DNA of 64,000 bases from assembly GCA_036250225.1 (NCBI GenBank), contig JAPZLL010000007.1, positions 558,001 through 622,000 on the forward strand, given 5' to 3'. This DNA is from Cercophora sp. LCS_1 (taxonomy: Eukaryota; Ascomycota; Sordariomycetes; Sordariales; Lasiosphaeriaceae). Position numbers and translations under genes: made by a program. The notes below the pieces were generated by a model that was not told where the DNA came from, searched no databases, and was given only the letters and a program-made list of their open reading frames with translations. Below, piece after piece: positions 23,451 to 34,056 of the stretch (its first letter is position 1; every line of letters begins with the position of its first letter).

Positions 23451-26400
23451 TTAAGGGGTAGCTTTGCTCATGCTAATCAACCGCTTAACACCAACCTAAT
23501 CGACAAGTTAGCACACGTCACAAGCAGTGGGTTTGCGCAAACTCACCATCCACTGGCCACACTCTTCGGTCTTGTCACGCTGGATTTCAAGCTGAATCCT
23601 TGAGGCCACTTCGTACTCCTTATGTGCCAAAGCACCTGCAAGTTGTGCCAGCTGATCAATCGTCTCTGGTTTGACTAGCTCCTCATTGTTCAGGTGGTCG
23701 AACAAGAGCCCGAGCCTCTTCTGGGTGTCCTTGACTTGGGGTCCGAATGATGCTGGCGCCTTAGCCGCCACGCGTTGCATATCGCGGGTTAGGATGTCAA
23801 CCAGCTCTTGCGCGTGTGGAGGGATGTGTGATTGGTCGCCAGCGGGGTGTCTAGGCTTTTGGGGAGGCGCGGCTCGGGGAGGCGCTGCCGCCGGGGGCGG
23901 TCTGGCGGCGGGCGGAGGTCCGGCGGAAGGCGGCGGCCCTGGTGGTGGGCGGCTGGCTTGAGGAGGTGGCGCTCCGAATTGTTGAGGGACCTGGGGAGGT
24001 GCAGCGGCATAGGGGTTGGGCGGAGGAGGGGCATGGGCTTGAGGAGGAGCCGGGCCTTGGCTATATTGCTGGGCTGCGGGTGCCGGAGCATATCTATTGC
24101 TCGGAGGAGCACCGGCGGGCGGCGGGTTATAAGGGGAAGCAGTGCGCGGTACAGGCGGCGGGTGTAGTGGAGATGGCTGGCCGGCGGCAGCAACTGGGGG
24201 AGGAGGCGCGTAGGGGTTCGTGGCGTTGGAGGCCACTGATGAGGGCCTGTTCAGAAGGCCTCCCGGTGGCGGTCCGACTGGAGATGCCACGCTGCGCGGG
24301 GGTGGTGCCGGACCCTTCGGAGGTGGAGGGGGTGGCGTTGGGGTGGCCCGCTGGTACGGGTTAACGGGGGGTGGAGGTTGCACACCAGGCTGGCCCGGGA
24401 ACGGAGAGGTCATGGCAGCAACGTTCGGGGTGGACTTGCGGACCGGAGGAGCTTTTGTCACCATCGGGACGTCGTTCCAGTTGCCCACATCCTTGGCCTT
24501 GGGTGGAGGACCCGTGCTTCGCGGCGGCGGTCCGGGAGGACCAGCCTGGTTGAAGTTTTGCGCAGGAGGGCCATAACCGCCAACAGTGGTCGGAGGTGCG
24601 TACGGCTGGCTCTGCGGAGGGGCGTAGGACTGCCCCTGGGGGGCGTATGGAGATGGGCCAGGGGCCGGAGGTTGGTATTGGGATCCGCCCGAAGGATACC
24701 CGGCAGGTGTCGGCACAGAAGTCAGATTGGGACCCGATGGCGCATACGGGTTGGGCTTAGCAGCCGGAGCAGCCTGAGGCAGTTGATAGCCCGTAGGTTG
24801 CTGAGGAACGAACGTGTTCGTCGGCTGAGGAGGCTGGTAGCCGGGGCCAGTGGCTCTGGAGGATGTGCGGGCAGGAGTGGCTTGCCGGGCGGCCAGTGCC
24901 GGTGCTGCCTTTTGGGTAGCAAGCCTGACACGATTGCGGGCAACCTCGGCCGCAGGGTACTTGGTGGGCAAGAGGTCAAGGTACTTCTGAGCAATGGCGA
25001 GCTGGCCGTGGGCAGCCACGATGTCTGCGTACTCCGTGTACTTGTCATACAGCGAGGCAAGCTTCCATCCGCTTGTCAGATTCTTCTCCTGGTCGTTGAA
25101 CTTGGTCACCTGTCGGAAGACCGTGACCTTTTCGATGAACTGCTGAAGGGACCTGGCGTGAACCGAAAAGGTAGAGTCGTCCTTAGACTCCTTCATGCCT
25201 GCTTGTTCGGCCTCTTCGAGCTCCGCGATCCAGATACCCACAACCTTCTCCAGCTTCGAGCCAATGAGGTAGCAGAAGGAGGCATCCTTTCTGTCGCCAG
25301 ACTCGTAGATGCGGTCACCCAAAGCCTCGCAAAGGTCGGAGAACTCGGCGGGGTCGGCGAACGTGCATAGAGTTACCACGGTTTCCTTCCAGTTCGTGAG
25401 ATCAGCGTTGTAAACAACATCCCACAAGTTCTTGGTGGTGACCGAGCTGATGAGTCGCAGATAGCTGGGGCTTCCCCTCTTTTCTTGGAGATAGGCGGTT
25501 TGGACCTTCTCCAAGAGATCCTTTCCGCCGCAGTTAGCCAGGATGAAAGCATCGGCCACCCGCTCCGCCTTCATGCAGATGTCGACAGCCTTCTCAAAGT
25601 CACCAAGGATAATAGCCTTAGTGACCGAGTCCTCCAAGCTAGTATTTCCCTCCCCAAGAAGATGGAAGGGATTGTCAGTCTTTGCGTCCTTGGTTGCAGC
25701 AAGGTCAGACAGGAAATCGTCGCCCTCATCGACATCTCCCCACATGCTAGTAACACGCTTATGCTTCTTGGGGGCGTTATCTCCATTTGGCTTGAGGGAT
25801 GACGGTTCCTCGGCATCCTTCGGCGATGAGGCCTGTTCCTCCTCAAGGTCGTCGGAAACCTCATCTTTGGTGTATCCAAGATACTCAGCAATTTGGCTGC
25901 GCCCATCCAGCTCAACTAGGGTCTTGATTACCTGCCATTCCGCCTTCTCCTCTTCGGTCTTGGCAGTTTCCAAATGAGAGTCGCAAATGGCAGCAATGTC
26001 GCCGCTCCTGAGTGCCTCTTCAAATTTCTCAGTGGCGGAGCCAATATCCGAGTCAACTGAGAACGAAGTGATGAGGACCTTCGCAGCCTTGGGCTGCTCG
26101 CCATTTCTGACAATGACAAGCTTGCCGCCGTAACCAAACGAAACGCTGGTTGGAGGCACAAGCCAAGCGGGTGGCCTGGGGAGAGAGAAAGAAGCCCCCT
26201 GGAGCTGAGTCGGGGCCTTCGAGAAAAAGTCGTCATCATCCAGGTTGTTTTGCGCCGCAGGGGCGGCAGAGGGGTTTGTGTTTTGTAAAGTCTGGACGGT
26301 GATCTTGCCGTCAAACGATGCAGTTGCCGTGAGGTTGGGATTTTCAGGGTTGAACCGGGTCAAAAAGGTCCAGTTTGTGGCCTCGGGGAACTCTCCGTAT

Positions 26401-27316
26401 CTCTCCCCAGTTTGCGGGTTCCAAACAAGTATCCGGTTATCCTTTCCGCAAGAGACAAGAATCCCGCGATCTTGCTGACACCATGAGAGTGACAGAACGC
26501 CCTGGTCGTGTCCCTGAAGGGTCTTTTCCGGCGCTTGCGAGTTTCTCAAGTTCCACAACAAAATAACAGGGGTGTTGTCGTCGGAGGTCGCCGTCAGGAG
26601 GTTGGTCGAATTGTTCGGGTCCCAGGCAATGGCGCTCACGGGCTTGCGGTTGTTGTTCAGCTGCAAGGATGCCTTCTTCGTCTTCAAGTCCCACACAGTG
26701 ACAAAGCCGCCAGCACTGCCCGTTGCCAAGATGTTGGAGACCTTTCGGTTCCAGGCCACACACTCGATATCGTGAGCGGCGGCTGTCCCGAGGCGGATAG
26801 CGGTCTCAAGGTCGTTGATATCCCAGACGTAGATTTCGCCCTTCGAGCCGGCGGTGGCGAGAACTTGTGGCCTGAGCGGGTTGAACTGGAGCGACTTGAT
26901 AGGTCCTGTATGTTTTGTTGCGCTGGAGATGTGCGCCTCCTCGCCGGCGATCAACTTGGCGGCATCCCAGAGTTCAAGCGCGCCATTCTCCATGGCGCCA
27001 GCAATAACACCCCGCGGGTGCTTTTCGCTCGGAGCACCCCATGCGATATCATAGAACCTGTGTCTCCAGTCAGCGCGCTTGGCGTGACATATCGGACTAG
27101 TTGCTCATACCTAGAGTCCGTGCTGATGCTGGTGATCGGCTGCAGCTCCAGGCCCTGTTCGATGTTATCGAGGTTCAGGTCCCACAGCTCGAGCTTGGTC
27201 TCGTCTGAGAAGTCGGCATCGACGGCGCCGGACCGGGTACCGGTAACGAGGAGCGGAGTGGCGCCATGCGACCAGGCAAAGGCCGCCGTCCGCGGAATCT
27301 CCCTTAATCGGACCAT
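23451..27316 (-). CDS. SEC31: COPII coat outer-shell protein Sec31
   Basis: Three exons: 27316-27111, 27057-23547 and 23495-23451, about 1253 residues. The apparent stop at 23508 lies in the last intron; splicing (donor GTGAGT, branch CTAAC, acceptor ATTAG) gives the C-terminus VGVKRLISMSKATP, which is the family ending. Residues 1-330 form WD40 repeats (for example HTGPIKSLQFNP, DIECVAWNRKVSNIL, SAIAWDPNNST). An alpha-solenoid follows (about 380-770), then a long Pro/Gly/Gln-rich region (about 790-1130) that in the family binds Sec23, and a C-terminal helical domain. Sec31 with Sec13 forms the cage of ER-derived transport vesicles. Length matches fungal homologues. Confidence 0.93.
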
Positions 27317-28140
27317 GTCGGCGGTCTGGTGTAAGAGAGGGGAAGGGCAACGAGCTTGCCAAGCACTTTCGTTTCGGCCGCAGAGGTTTCGTATATCGTT
27401 AAAAAGACTTATTCAACGTGCAATTGAGCTGCAGAAAGCTCCAGAGGGTTAGATCCCCTCCAGCTGATGACGTTTGGCCGTAAGAGGCAGATGTTGGCGG
27501 CGAATCCAAGTCAAGTGGAACTGGCCTCATTGCGAGTTGCCAGATCACAGGAAATCCCAGGCCACCGCCTCCCAGGATGATGGGCGCAGGGGTGCAGCCC
27601 GGCCCCACAATGTCTCGCCAGGAATTTGGCAGCTTCAACCCCACAAAATGTTCTCTGACCCTAACCCTCTGATCCTAACCCTCCATCTCGAGGTAAACAT
27701 CTTCCACGATTTAGTGTCAACAAGGGCTCAGTGTATTTCCCAGTCTTTTCCGTAGCTATTAACCTGTAGTCAACTGTCCACCGCTGGCTGAGTGATTATT
27801 ATCCACCGCTTACTGCTCTCCCGAGTACCCAAATGACGACACAAGAATATGCATATAACCGTATTTAGTGGGGTTGCGCAGCTGAACTTGGGCTTCACTT
27901 CGTCCCCTCCAAGTCCACGTGATTGCTTCATCTCATCCAGCATCTCGCCTGAACAACTTCACTCATCACTCAAGGGTTATCAAAAGTGTGCATCCTCCGG
28001 GCCTGGGGAATCAAAACCCGACTCATCGTCCCCAATATTACGACCTGTGACCTGCTACCTCTGAGCACACCAAACAACATCACCCGCCAACCTCAGCTTC
28101 CCTAGTGTTAGTGAGACGGAAACAATATATCAGCCCAAAA
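27317..28140. promoter_or_regulatory. Divergent upstream region of SEC31 and the RRM gene
   Basis: 824 bases between two starts. It contains telomere-like CCCTAACCCT blocks at 27658-27684. The segment before the RRM start (about 28060-28140) is C/A-rich, like a 5' leader. No gene seen. Confidence 0.5.
27658..27684. promoter_or_regulatory. Telomere-repeat-like (telobox) cluster
   Basis: ACCCTAACCCT, seven spacer bases, then CTAACCCTCC. It contains three units close to the fungal telomere repeat (TTAGGG on the other strand). In fungi such boxes in promoters bind Tbf1/Myb-type factors; that role here is inference. Confidence 0.4.
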
Positions 28141-28650
28141 ATGACCGACACAGCGCGATGGAAAGCCACCGTCTACATCGGCGGTCTAGCATCCGTTGTC
28201 ACAACCACACATCTTCACGATGCCTTCATCCCCTTTGGCGAGATCGCCGACGTCTCCCTACCGAAAAACGAGAACCCCAACGCCAGCGAGCCACATCGAG
28301 GGTTTGCCTATGTCGAGTTTGAGGATGCCGAGGACGCAAAGGAAGCCATCGACAACATGGACCAGTCTGAGCTATTTGGGAGGGTAATCAAAGTGTCTGC
28401 GGCAAAAATACCAAAGAGTGCAGATTCGGGGTTGGGAAGCAAAACGGCATTATGGGAACAGGTCCGGTTGACATATTTGAGTTTTTTTTTGACATGGCAA
28501 TGCTAACGTGCTTTGTAGGAAGGGTGGTTGGCTGAGCATGCTGTGAGTGAGGAGGACAGGCTGGCTGCTGATCAGGCTCAAAGCACGAGGCCAGAGGACC
28601 CGATGCAGGGCCTTGAGGGCCTCGACGTCGCGGGACCCAAGCCAGAGTAA
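28141..28650 (+). CDS. Small RRM protein related to the RRM of cyclophilin E
   Basis: Two exons: 28141-28461 and 28519-28650, 150 residues; the intron has branch GCTAACG and acceptor TTGTAG. Residues 10-90 are one RRM with RNP2 VYIGGL and RNP1 RGFAYVEF. The surroundings AFIPFGEI and AIDNMDQSELFGR closely follow the RRM of PPIE/Cyp33. The cyclophilin domain of that family is missing. In its place is a short tail (TALWEQEGWLAEH, then acidic/Gln-rich). It is therefore likely an RNA-binding protein linked to spliceosome or chromatin factors, which is inference from the RRM subtype. Start chosen at the first ATG in a CAAAAATG context. Confidence 0.85.
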
Positions 28651-29336
28651 GATGCATTCTATGATCTCTCCACATTCTTGGGCAAGGTTGGTCCTTGTCC
28701 TGACTACGTAAGGTATTTAAACACTCGCGTAGCTTCATGTCGTTGACCTTATTCGAGGATACTCATCATCAATCAAGGCAGAGAAAGGCTATTTAGCCAG
28801 CGAAAAGGGAGCTCTGGGGCGCGCTGCCTTGCGTTGATTGGAAACATGTCGGCGTTTTAGTATCTCGGATTCGTGTCGGGTTCTGATGCACTCTGGCGCC
28901 TTCCTGATTCTGGTCAACGTGCGCGCCGTAGAGATTCTTTTCGTCGGCTCAGGTGCCCCCTTTTTCTCCTCCGAGATGGATTTGTCGGGTTCTCGGAGTT
29001 GGTCAAGGTGTATGGTAGACCTTTGTCCTCATAGCAGTCAAACTTGCTTCTGACCGGGTTGGTGGCATATTATTTCCTCACTGGCTTCTCAACGAAAATT
29101 CGCATTGCTATGGCGTTATATAGGCATATCTGTTTGTTAGACATAGGAAAGCATTGGATTCCACTTCTTGGCATGGCATGTCTTATACCTCGGCACACAT
29201 GACTTCTGACACAATAAGCCAACCTTGGTGTTGATATGAATGATGATAGGTACCATGTACAAGGATTCTCCAGCTGTCTCTGGCGTCCCAACGCCTCCAA
29301 AACACCCTCTACCCGGTCCATCCATCCATAGGATGC
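28651..29336. other. Convergent intergenic region
   Basis: 3' flanks of the RRM gene and the NDUFA4-family gene. Frames here overlap on both strands and lack domain patterns. No gene seen. Confidence 0.5.
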
Positions 29337-29868
29337 TTAGTGGCTCTCGGCGTGCTCGCCATGGGCATCGTGATGCTGGTTGTCGGCCGCGCGATTTTGT
29401 CTCTTGAGACGAATAGTCTTGTCGACAATAAGGTGGCGGGAGCACGAGTAAACGGCAGCGCAGATGGCAAAGCCAACGACGACACCTTGACCAGATGGTT
29501 AGAATGTGGCGAGGACTGGCGCGATCGGGGAGCTAACTCACCAAGAGGGATCAACTCAGGAGGGATCTTGCGGAGACGTCTCAGACGCTGCGAGACAGTG
29601 TGGGCTGTTGAAATCGTTCGTCAGCGGGACAATTGACTTAGGATCAGACGCTCGAAAGCTCCGGCGAGCAAGTCGAAGCTCAATGGCCGCACGTACCAGC
29701 TTGTTCCTCCTTCTGTATCGACGTAACAACCAACCCGTTAGTCTCTGACGCAATTGAACGGGATCCTGTGCAGGGAAGACAGCGATAGGGAGCCACACGT
29801 ACCGGCACCGGCCGCATCATGCGGACCGTCGGGCGAAACGCCTGAAGGGCAGCTCGTGAGGCATACAT
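29337..29868 (-). CDS. NDUFA4/B12D (MLRQ) family respiratory-chain subunit
   Basis: Four exons: 29868-29803, 29712-29697 (only 16 nt), 29604-29542 and 29485-29337, 97 residues. The joined protein has a mitochondrial targeting-like N-terminus (Arg-rich, no acids in the first 20 residues), then KEEQAAHTVSQRLRRLRKIP, PELIPLGVVVGFAICAAVYS as one membrane helix, and DKTIRLKRQ. This is the B12D/NDUFA4 pattern. The family was named as complex I MLRQ but is placed in cytochrome c oxidase in mammals. The gene lies head to head with COX12, which fits the second placement. The C-terminus is His/Asp-rich. All splice phases fit; junctions are inferred. Confidence 0.82.
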
Positions 29869-30201
29869 GGTTGCCCAAGTTTTGTGGAGTGGAGATTTGT
29901 TGGCTTGAGTGTGTTCGAGAAGTTCCCGTCGAGTCGAGGAGAGGTGCAATTCCGGAACAGGTTGGATGGAGCTCGGTTGCACGGGCGTTTCCGACCAGTC
30001 AAATCAGCCCACCAAGCCAAAATTCGGGTGCCTCAGGCAACAGCTAGTAAAGCTCAGACCCGTGTCATAGGCTAGGAACACCGGAACTGCAAGCTCCCAC
30101 CTCATCTCACAGCTCTTCAACACTCCGTCAACCATCTCCCCTCAAGCCATTGAGCTGCCCCGACCGCACGTAGTCGCAACCAAGATACCGAATTGCCCAA
30201 C
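29869..30201. promoter_or_regulatory. Bidirectional promoter of NDUFA4-family gene and COX12
   Basis: 333 bases separate the two start codons on opposite strands. No gene lies between, and both products are respiratory-chain subunits. The right part is a C-rich leader for COX12. Confidence 0.6.
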
Positions 30202-30866
30202 ATGTCCGACGACGAGCGCGTTACCAAGCCCTTCAAGTTCGTCACTGGTACGGAACCCCTGGTCTCCCTTTGCAAAATTCCCTCGGCACGAATTTTGAAA
30301 TGGCCTGATGCGATGGCGACGTAAACAATTGGAGTCTCTTGCTAACATTTTTCGCAGCTGGTATGCCAACCCCCTTTCCCCAAAGCATTGCGATTATTCC
30401 GGGACGTCGACATGCATTCAATGGAGGATATCGTGGTCATTGGCGGGAGAGCGAATCGCAGACGAGAACCGACCAGACACAGACTTGACGAGCTTGGATA
30501 TCGCATGACATCAAAGACCCGAGATATCTAACGAACAACTCTAGGTGTCGACGCCCGTTTCCCCAACACCAACCAGACCAAGCACTGCTGGCAAAACTAC
30601 GTTGATTACCACAAGTGCATTCTCGCCAAGGGCGAGGACTTTGCCCCTTGCCGCCAGGTCAGCGCCCCCGGAACCTGCAAAAGGGGAATGTCTGGAAACT
30701 AACTGTCTTTGAAGTTCTGGCTCGCCTATAGATCTCTTTGCCCCAGCGGTTGGTACCAGAGATGGGATGAGCAGAGAGGTAAGTCCCATGTGCCCCGCAG
30801 ACAGCCCATTACACGGTTAACTTTGTCGTTATAGAGTCTGGAAACTTCCCTGCTCGTCTGGAGTAA
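30202..30866 (+). CDS. COX12: Cytochrome c oxidase subunit VIb (Cox12), with a 3-nt exon
   Basis: Exons: 30202-30247, 30358-30360, 30545-30657, 30715-30778 and 30835-30866, 85 residues. The twin motifs C-x9-C (CWQNYVDYHKC) and C-x10-C (CRQFWLAYRSLC) identify the intermembrane-space subunit VIb, which sits on the dimer side of complex IV and is imported through Mia40. The second exon is just CTG. It is flanked by an excellent upstream intron end (GCTAACATTTTTCGCAG) and an excellent donor (GTATGC). Including it gives FVTAGVDARFP, skipping it gives FVTGVDARFP; both are in frame. The Ala-containing form is what I recall for the family. Other introns are canonical. Confidence 0.9.
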
Positions 30867-31177
30867 GCGGTCCTAGTTTTCTAAGGGGGTGAGAGGCCAG
30901 TTCGAAAGTATTCACTGCGAACTTGTACTAGAATCATCGGTAGTCGGGGGGGTGCACATAGAGATCCGGGGTTGCCCATGCCTGACCCATATCTTATAGT
31001 GGTGACTGTTCATTAGGAAGGCTGAGCTCTCCAAGATGGGTCCCTATTGAATCTGGTATCATTACTATCGGTGTCTTCACCGCTAAAATCGCTTCTAAAC
31101 GCCAGCAGATGCCCGCTCCCTCTCAACATCGTACACACGACGACACCCTCAGATCTCAAGTCTTAGTCCTAGAATGA
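30867..31177. other. Convergent gap between COX12 and SDE2
   Basis: 3' flanks of two convergent genes. No feature seen. Confidence 0.55.
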
Positions 31178-32056
31178 CTATTTCCCTTTCCCACTATCGC
31201 TCTCCTCATCAGAGCTCATAAACTCATCATCTTCGTCAAACCCAAAGAATGTCCTCCCTTTAGCCTTTTCTTTCCCTTTCCCTTTGACCTCCTCAACCTC
31301 ACTAGGTGGTGTCGTAGCCCCTGAGCCTCCCTCATCACTCTCGGCATCTTTCATCTCCTCAGTCGCCCCACTCGACTCGGAGCCATGCGACACGCTCAAC
31401 AAGTTGTCCTTGAACCCCCCCTTGAGCATCACCTCCCTAACCGCCTCCCTCGTCTTCTCGCCCGTCTCCTCCTTCTCCTCCACCCACTTGCCGTCCAAGC
31501 CGACTTTGCTGTTCCCGTACTTGATTTCCTCTTGTTTTCTCTCCGTCATCTCCACAATCTCCTGCCACCGCTGCCTCCGCTTCTCTTTCTCTTTGCGGTC
31601 CATCTCTGGTTTGATGGCCAAATACTCCGCGAGTGCCTTCGCTTCAGTTACCGTCCGCAACCTTCGACCGTCCAGGTTTCGGCTGGATCCGTTGTCCTCG
31701 CCTTGGTTCTTCTTTCGCTTAGATGACATGCGACCACCGGCGGCGCGCAGCTGTGAGCCGAAACCGCCCTTGCCACCGCAGAGGGGGATTGATAGGCGGA
31801 GAGAGAGAAATTCATCTTGTGGCGAGGAGAGGAGGGTTGAGATAGGTGTCGTCGGATGTTGGGAGGACGGAGGGAGATGCCGGCTCGAAAGCGTGGTGAT
31901 GAGGAGGCGGTGTTTGTTGTTTGGTGGGAGGCGGTTGAAAAGGGCTGTTTGGAGATCCGATATAGGCGCCGACGGGGGAAGGGTGAGAGAGAGGGTTGGA
32001 GGAAGACCGGTGCCGGCTATTGTTGTGACGAGGACGTTGATTTGGCTGGGGGCCAT
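31178..32056 (-). CDS. SDE2: Sde2 ubiquitin-fold splicing/silencing factor
   Basis: A single exon of 292 residues. The N-terminal 95 residues form a ubiquitin-like fold (VLVTTIAGTGLPPTLSLTLP ... LSLRLSIPLCGG). It ends at GG followed by KGGFGSQLRAAGG, the conserved Sde2 cleavage site where a ubiquitin protease releases a Lys-started C-terminal protein. The rest is basic and helical (EYLAIKPEMDRKEKEKRRQRW), with acidic/Ser-rich tail segments. In S. pombe processed Sde2 joins the spliceosome and promotes excision of selected introns; in humans it acts in replication stress. The key GG-K site and motif are present, so processing is expected. Confidence 0.88.
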   Translation of the reverse strand: MAPSQINVLVTTIAGTGLPPTLSLTLPPSAPISDLQTALFNRLPPNNKHRLLITTLSSRHLPPSSQHPTTPISTLLSSPQDEFLSLRLSIPLCGGKGGFGSQLRAAGGRMSSKRKKNQGEDNGSSRNLDGRRLRTVTEAKALAEYLAIKPEMDRKEKEKRRQRWQEIVEMTERKQEEIKYGNSKVGLDGKWVEEKEETGEKTREAVREVMLKGGFKDNLLSVSHGSESSGATEEMKDAESDEGGSGATTPPSEVEEVKGKGKEKAKGRTFFGFDEDDEFMSSDEESDSGKGK

Positions 32057-32484
32057 GTTTGGTTTCTTTGCGCCGATGCGACTTGTATTCGTGCGGTGTT
32101 TGTATTTGCTTAGGATGTGCTAAACGGGCTTAGCGGCGAATCAGGAAAACGGCTTTTGAAATGCGTTGCGGTGATGTTTCGAGACGAAAACTAAGGTTGG
32201 TGCCGTGAAGGCGAAGTCTGAAAGTCGGTTGTCGCCGTTGCCTGTCGTCGCGCAGCGGAATGCTCCAGCCACATTGGTGGGTCTCGTTTTATGCCAAGGC
32301 TGCGGTGAACAACTGTGGCCGTGCAGCCCCGCAATTTTTGTCAACCCTACTACGGGGTAATCGAATTTCGCGCCTCAAGCCCACAAATCACTTAGATCTT
32401 GAATTTTGAGCTCCCGCCCTCCCAACGCCGACACCTTTCCAGATCAACACCCTCAGTAGTGTCGACGCCAGACAAACCGCCAAG
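32057..32484. promoter_or_regulatory. Bidirectional promoter of SDE2 and RPS10
   Basis: 428 bases between opposite start codons. The right-hand part is pyrimidine-rich, as in ribosomal protein gene leaders. No gene lies between. Confidence 0.55.
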
Positions 32485-33374
32485 ATGCTTATTCCTAAGG
32501 CTGATCGCAAGGCGATCCACGAGGTAAGCCGTCACCCCGCGATTTTTTGCTCATAAAAAAATGCATACCGAACTTCTGCTTGGAGTCTCGACTTGCAGAG
32601 AGCTTTTGAGGACGACAAGAAGTAAAGATGCTGACGATATTCGCAGTATCTCTTCCGGGAGGGTGTCATGGTCGCTGCTAAGAAGTACGTTTACACGAAT
32701 CCGAGAAATTACTTGCCCGTTTCCGATTTCCAATGCCAATTCGATATTCTGTTCCCCCTCCATATGTCGCCGCCGGCTCCCTAGAGCTAGATATCCAACT
32801 TGCCGATCCCCAGTAGCGGAAAAAGGTTGCAACCGACGAGGCGAAAATTGCTAACCAGTCATCCTTTTTTGCAGCTACGAATCTGTTCACGAGACCGGCA
32901 TCAAGAACCTCTATGTCATCAAGGCTCTCCAGTCCCTGACCTCGCGCGGCTACGTCAAGACCCAGTTCTCCTGGCAATACTACTACTACACCCTCACCCC
33001 CGAGGGTCTCGACTACCTCCGGGAGTGGCTCCACCTCCCCGCCGAGATCGTCCCCGCCACCCACATCAAGCAGCAGCGGTCGCATGCCCCTCCCCGTGGC
33101 ATGATGGGCGAGGAGCGTGGTGAGCGGAGAGGGTTCGGCGGCCGTGGCCGTGGCGGTGACCGTGGCGACCGTGAGGGTGGTTACAGACGCCGTGATGCCG
33201 GTGAGGGCAAGGAGGGTGGTGCCCCTGGCGAGTTTGCTCCTCAGTTGTAAGTTTTTTTTTTTGGGAACCTCCAGCTCAGGGCGGGAAATATGGTTTGCTG
33301 ACTTTTGACACGACAGCCGTGGCGGTTTCGGTCGTGGCAGCCGCGGTGGCCGCGGTGACGCTCCCCCCTCGTAA
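32485..33374 (+). CDS. RPS10: 40S ribosomal protein S10 (eS10)
   Basis: Four exons: 32485-32523, 32647-32684, 32875-33246 and 33317-33374, 168 residues. The joined start MLIPKADRKAIHEYLFREGV and the core SVHETGIKNLYVIKALQSL, SRGYVKTQFSWQYYYYTLTP and GLDYLREWLHLP are the winged-helix eS10 domain, which binds the 40S beak. The C-terminus is a Gly/Arg-rich tail (RGG type) typical of eS10 and likely methylated. Both early introns fall near the start codon, as usual for ribosomal protein genes, and are fairly long (123 and 190 nt). They could host regulatory elements. Confidence 0.95.
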
Positions 33375-34056
33375 TGACGGAAAAGACGGATTGTCTCTTC
33401 TCTCTCTTTGGTTGCCAGCAATCGGGAACGGCATGAAACAGCATGGCACGACATGTACTCTAAGCGTAGAGTGAAAGGGTCGACCACAAAAATGCACCTA
33501 CTCGCCAGGACCGTGAGTGGTTTGCGTGAGGAGTTTGGTGGTTAGAGATCATTCGGAAAACTTCTGCATTAAGGGTCTTTACGGTCAATACGAATTTCTC
33601 GGCAAATCTGTGCCCGCGATGCGGTTGTGATTGCATGGCGTGGTTGGCAACTTGGTCCCCACCTGCGGGAGGAGAGTTGTAGTTGTTATGAATGAATATG
33701 GAGTTATGGACATTTCGGTTCTTCCTATATACCATTGTAGGATTGACTTGCCCATATGTGTGAAGCGCTACGATTCAATGCCCTCAGGTTGGATGCTGGT
33801 TCATGAAGATATGGGGTATCACAAGCGGCAGTCAAGAGGGCCAAGCCTTGGAACAGACAACATCACGTCACAGGCCAAGTGGTGGACCTCAGGATCACAG
33901 ACGGTTGGTCTTACCTAGTATCGCACTGCAGGCTCATTCGCGTGTCAGCAACGGAGAAAAGCGTTGGTTGATAAAAGACAGGGTGTATGCACCTTTGCGT
34001 TGCCAAATCCATCTCTAGCCCAATAGCCCAATCGTACAACCTAAGGTATGTTGTAG
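33375..34056. other. Convergent intergenic region
   Basis: 3' flanks of RPS10 and SART1. No gene or RNA seen. Confidence 0.5.

Noticed and set aside
23508..23510. Stop at 23508 as the end of SEC31
   Set aside because: It lies inside a canonical intron; splicing restores the typical Sec31 C-terminus.
24378..25370. A 330-codon plus-strand frame across SEC31
   Set aside because: Antisense shadow of the GC-rich, Pro-rich SEC31 exon.
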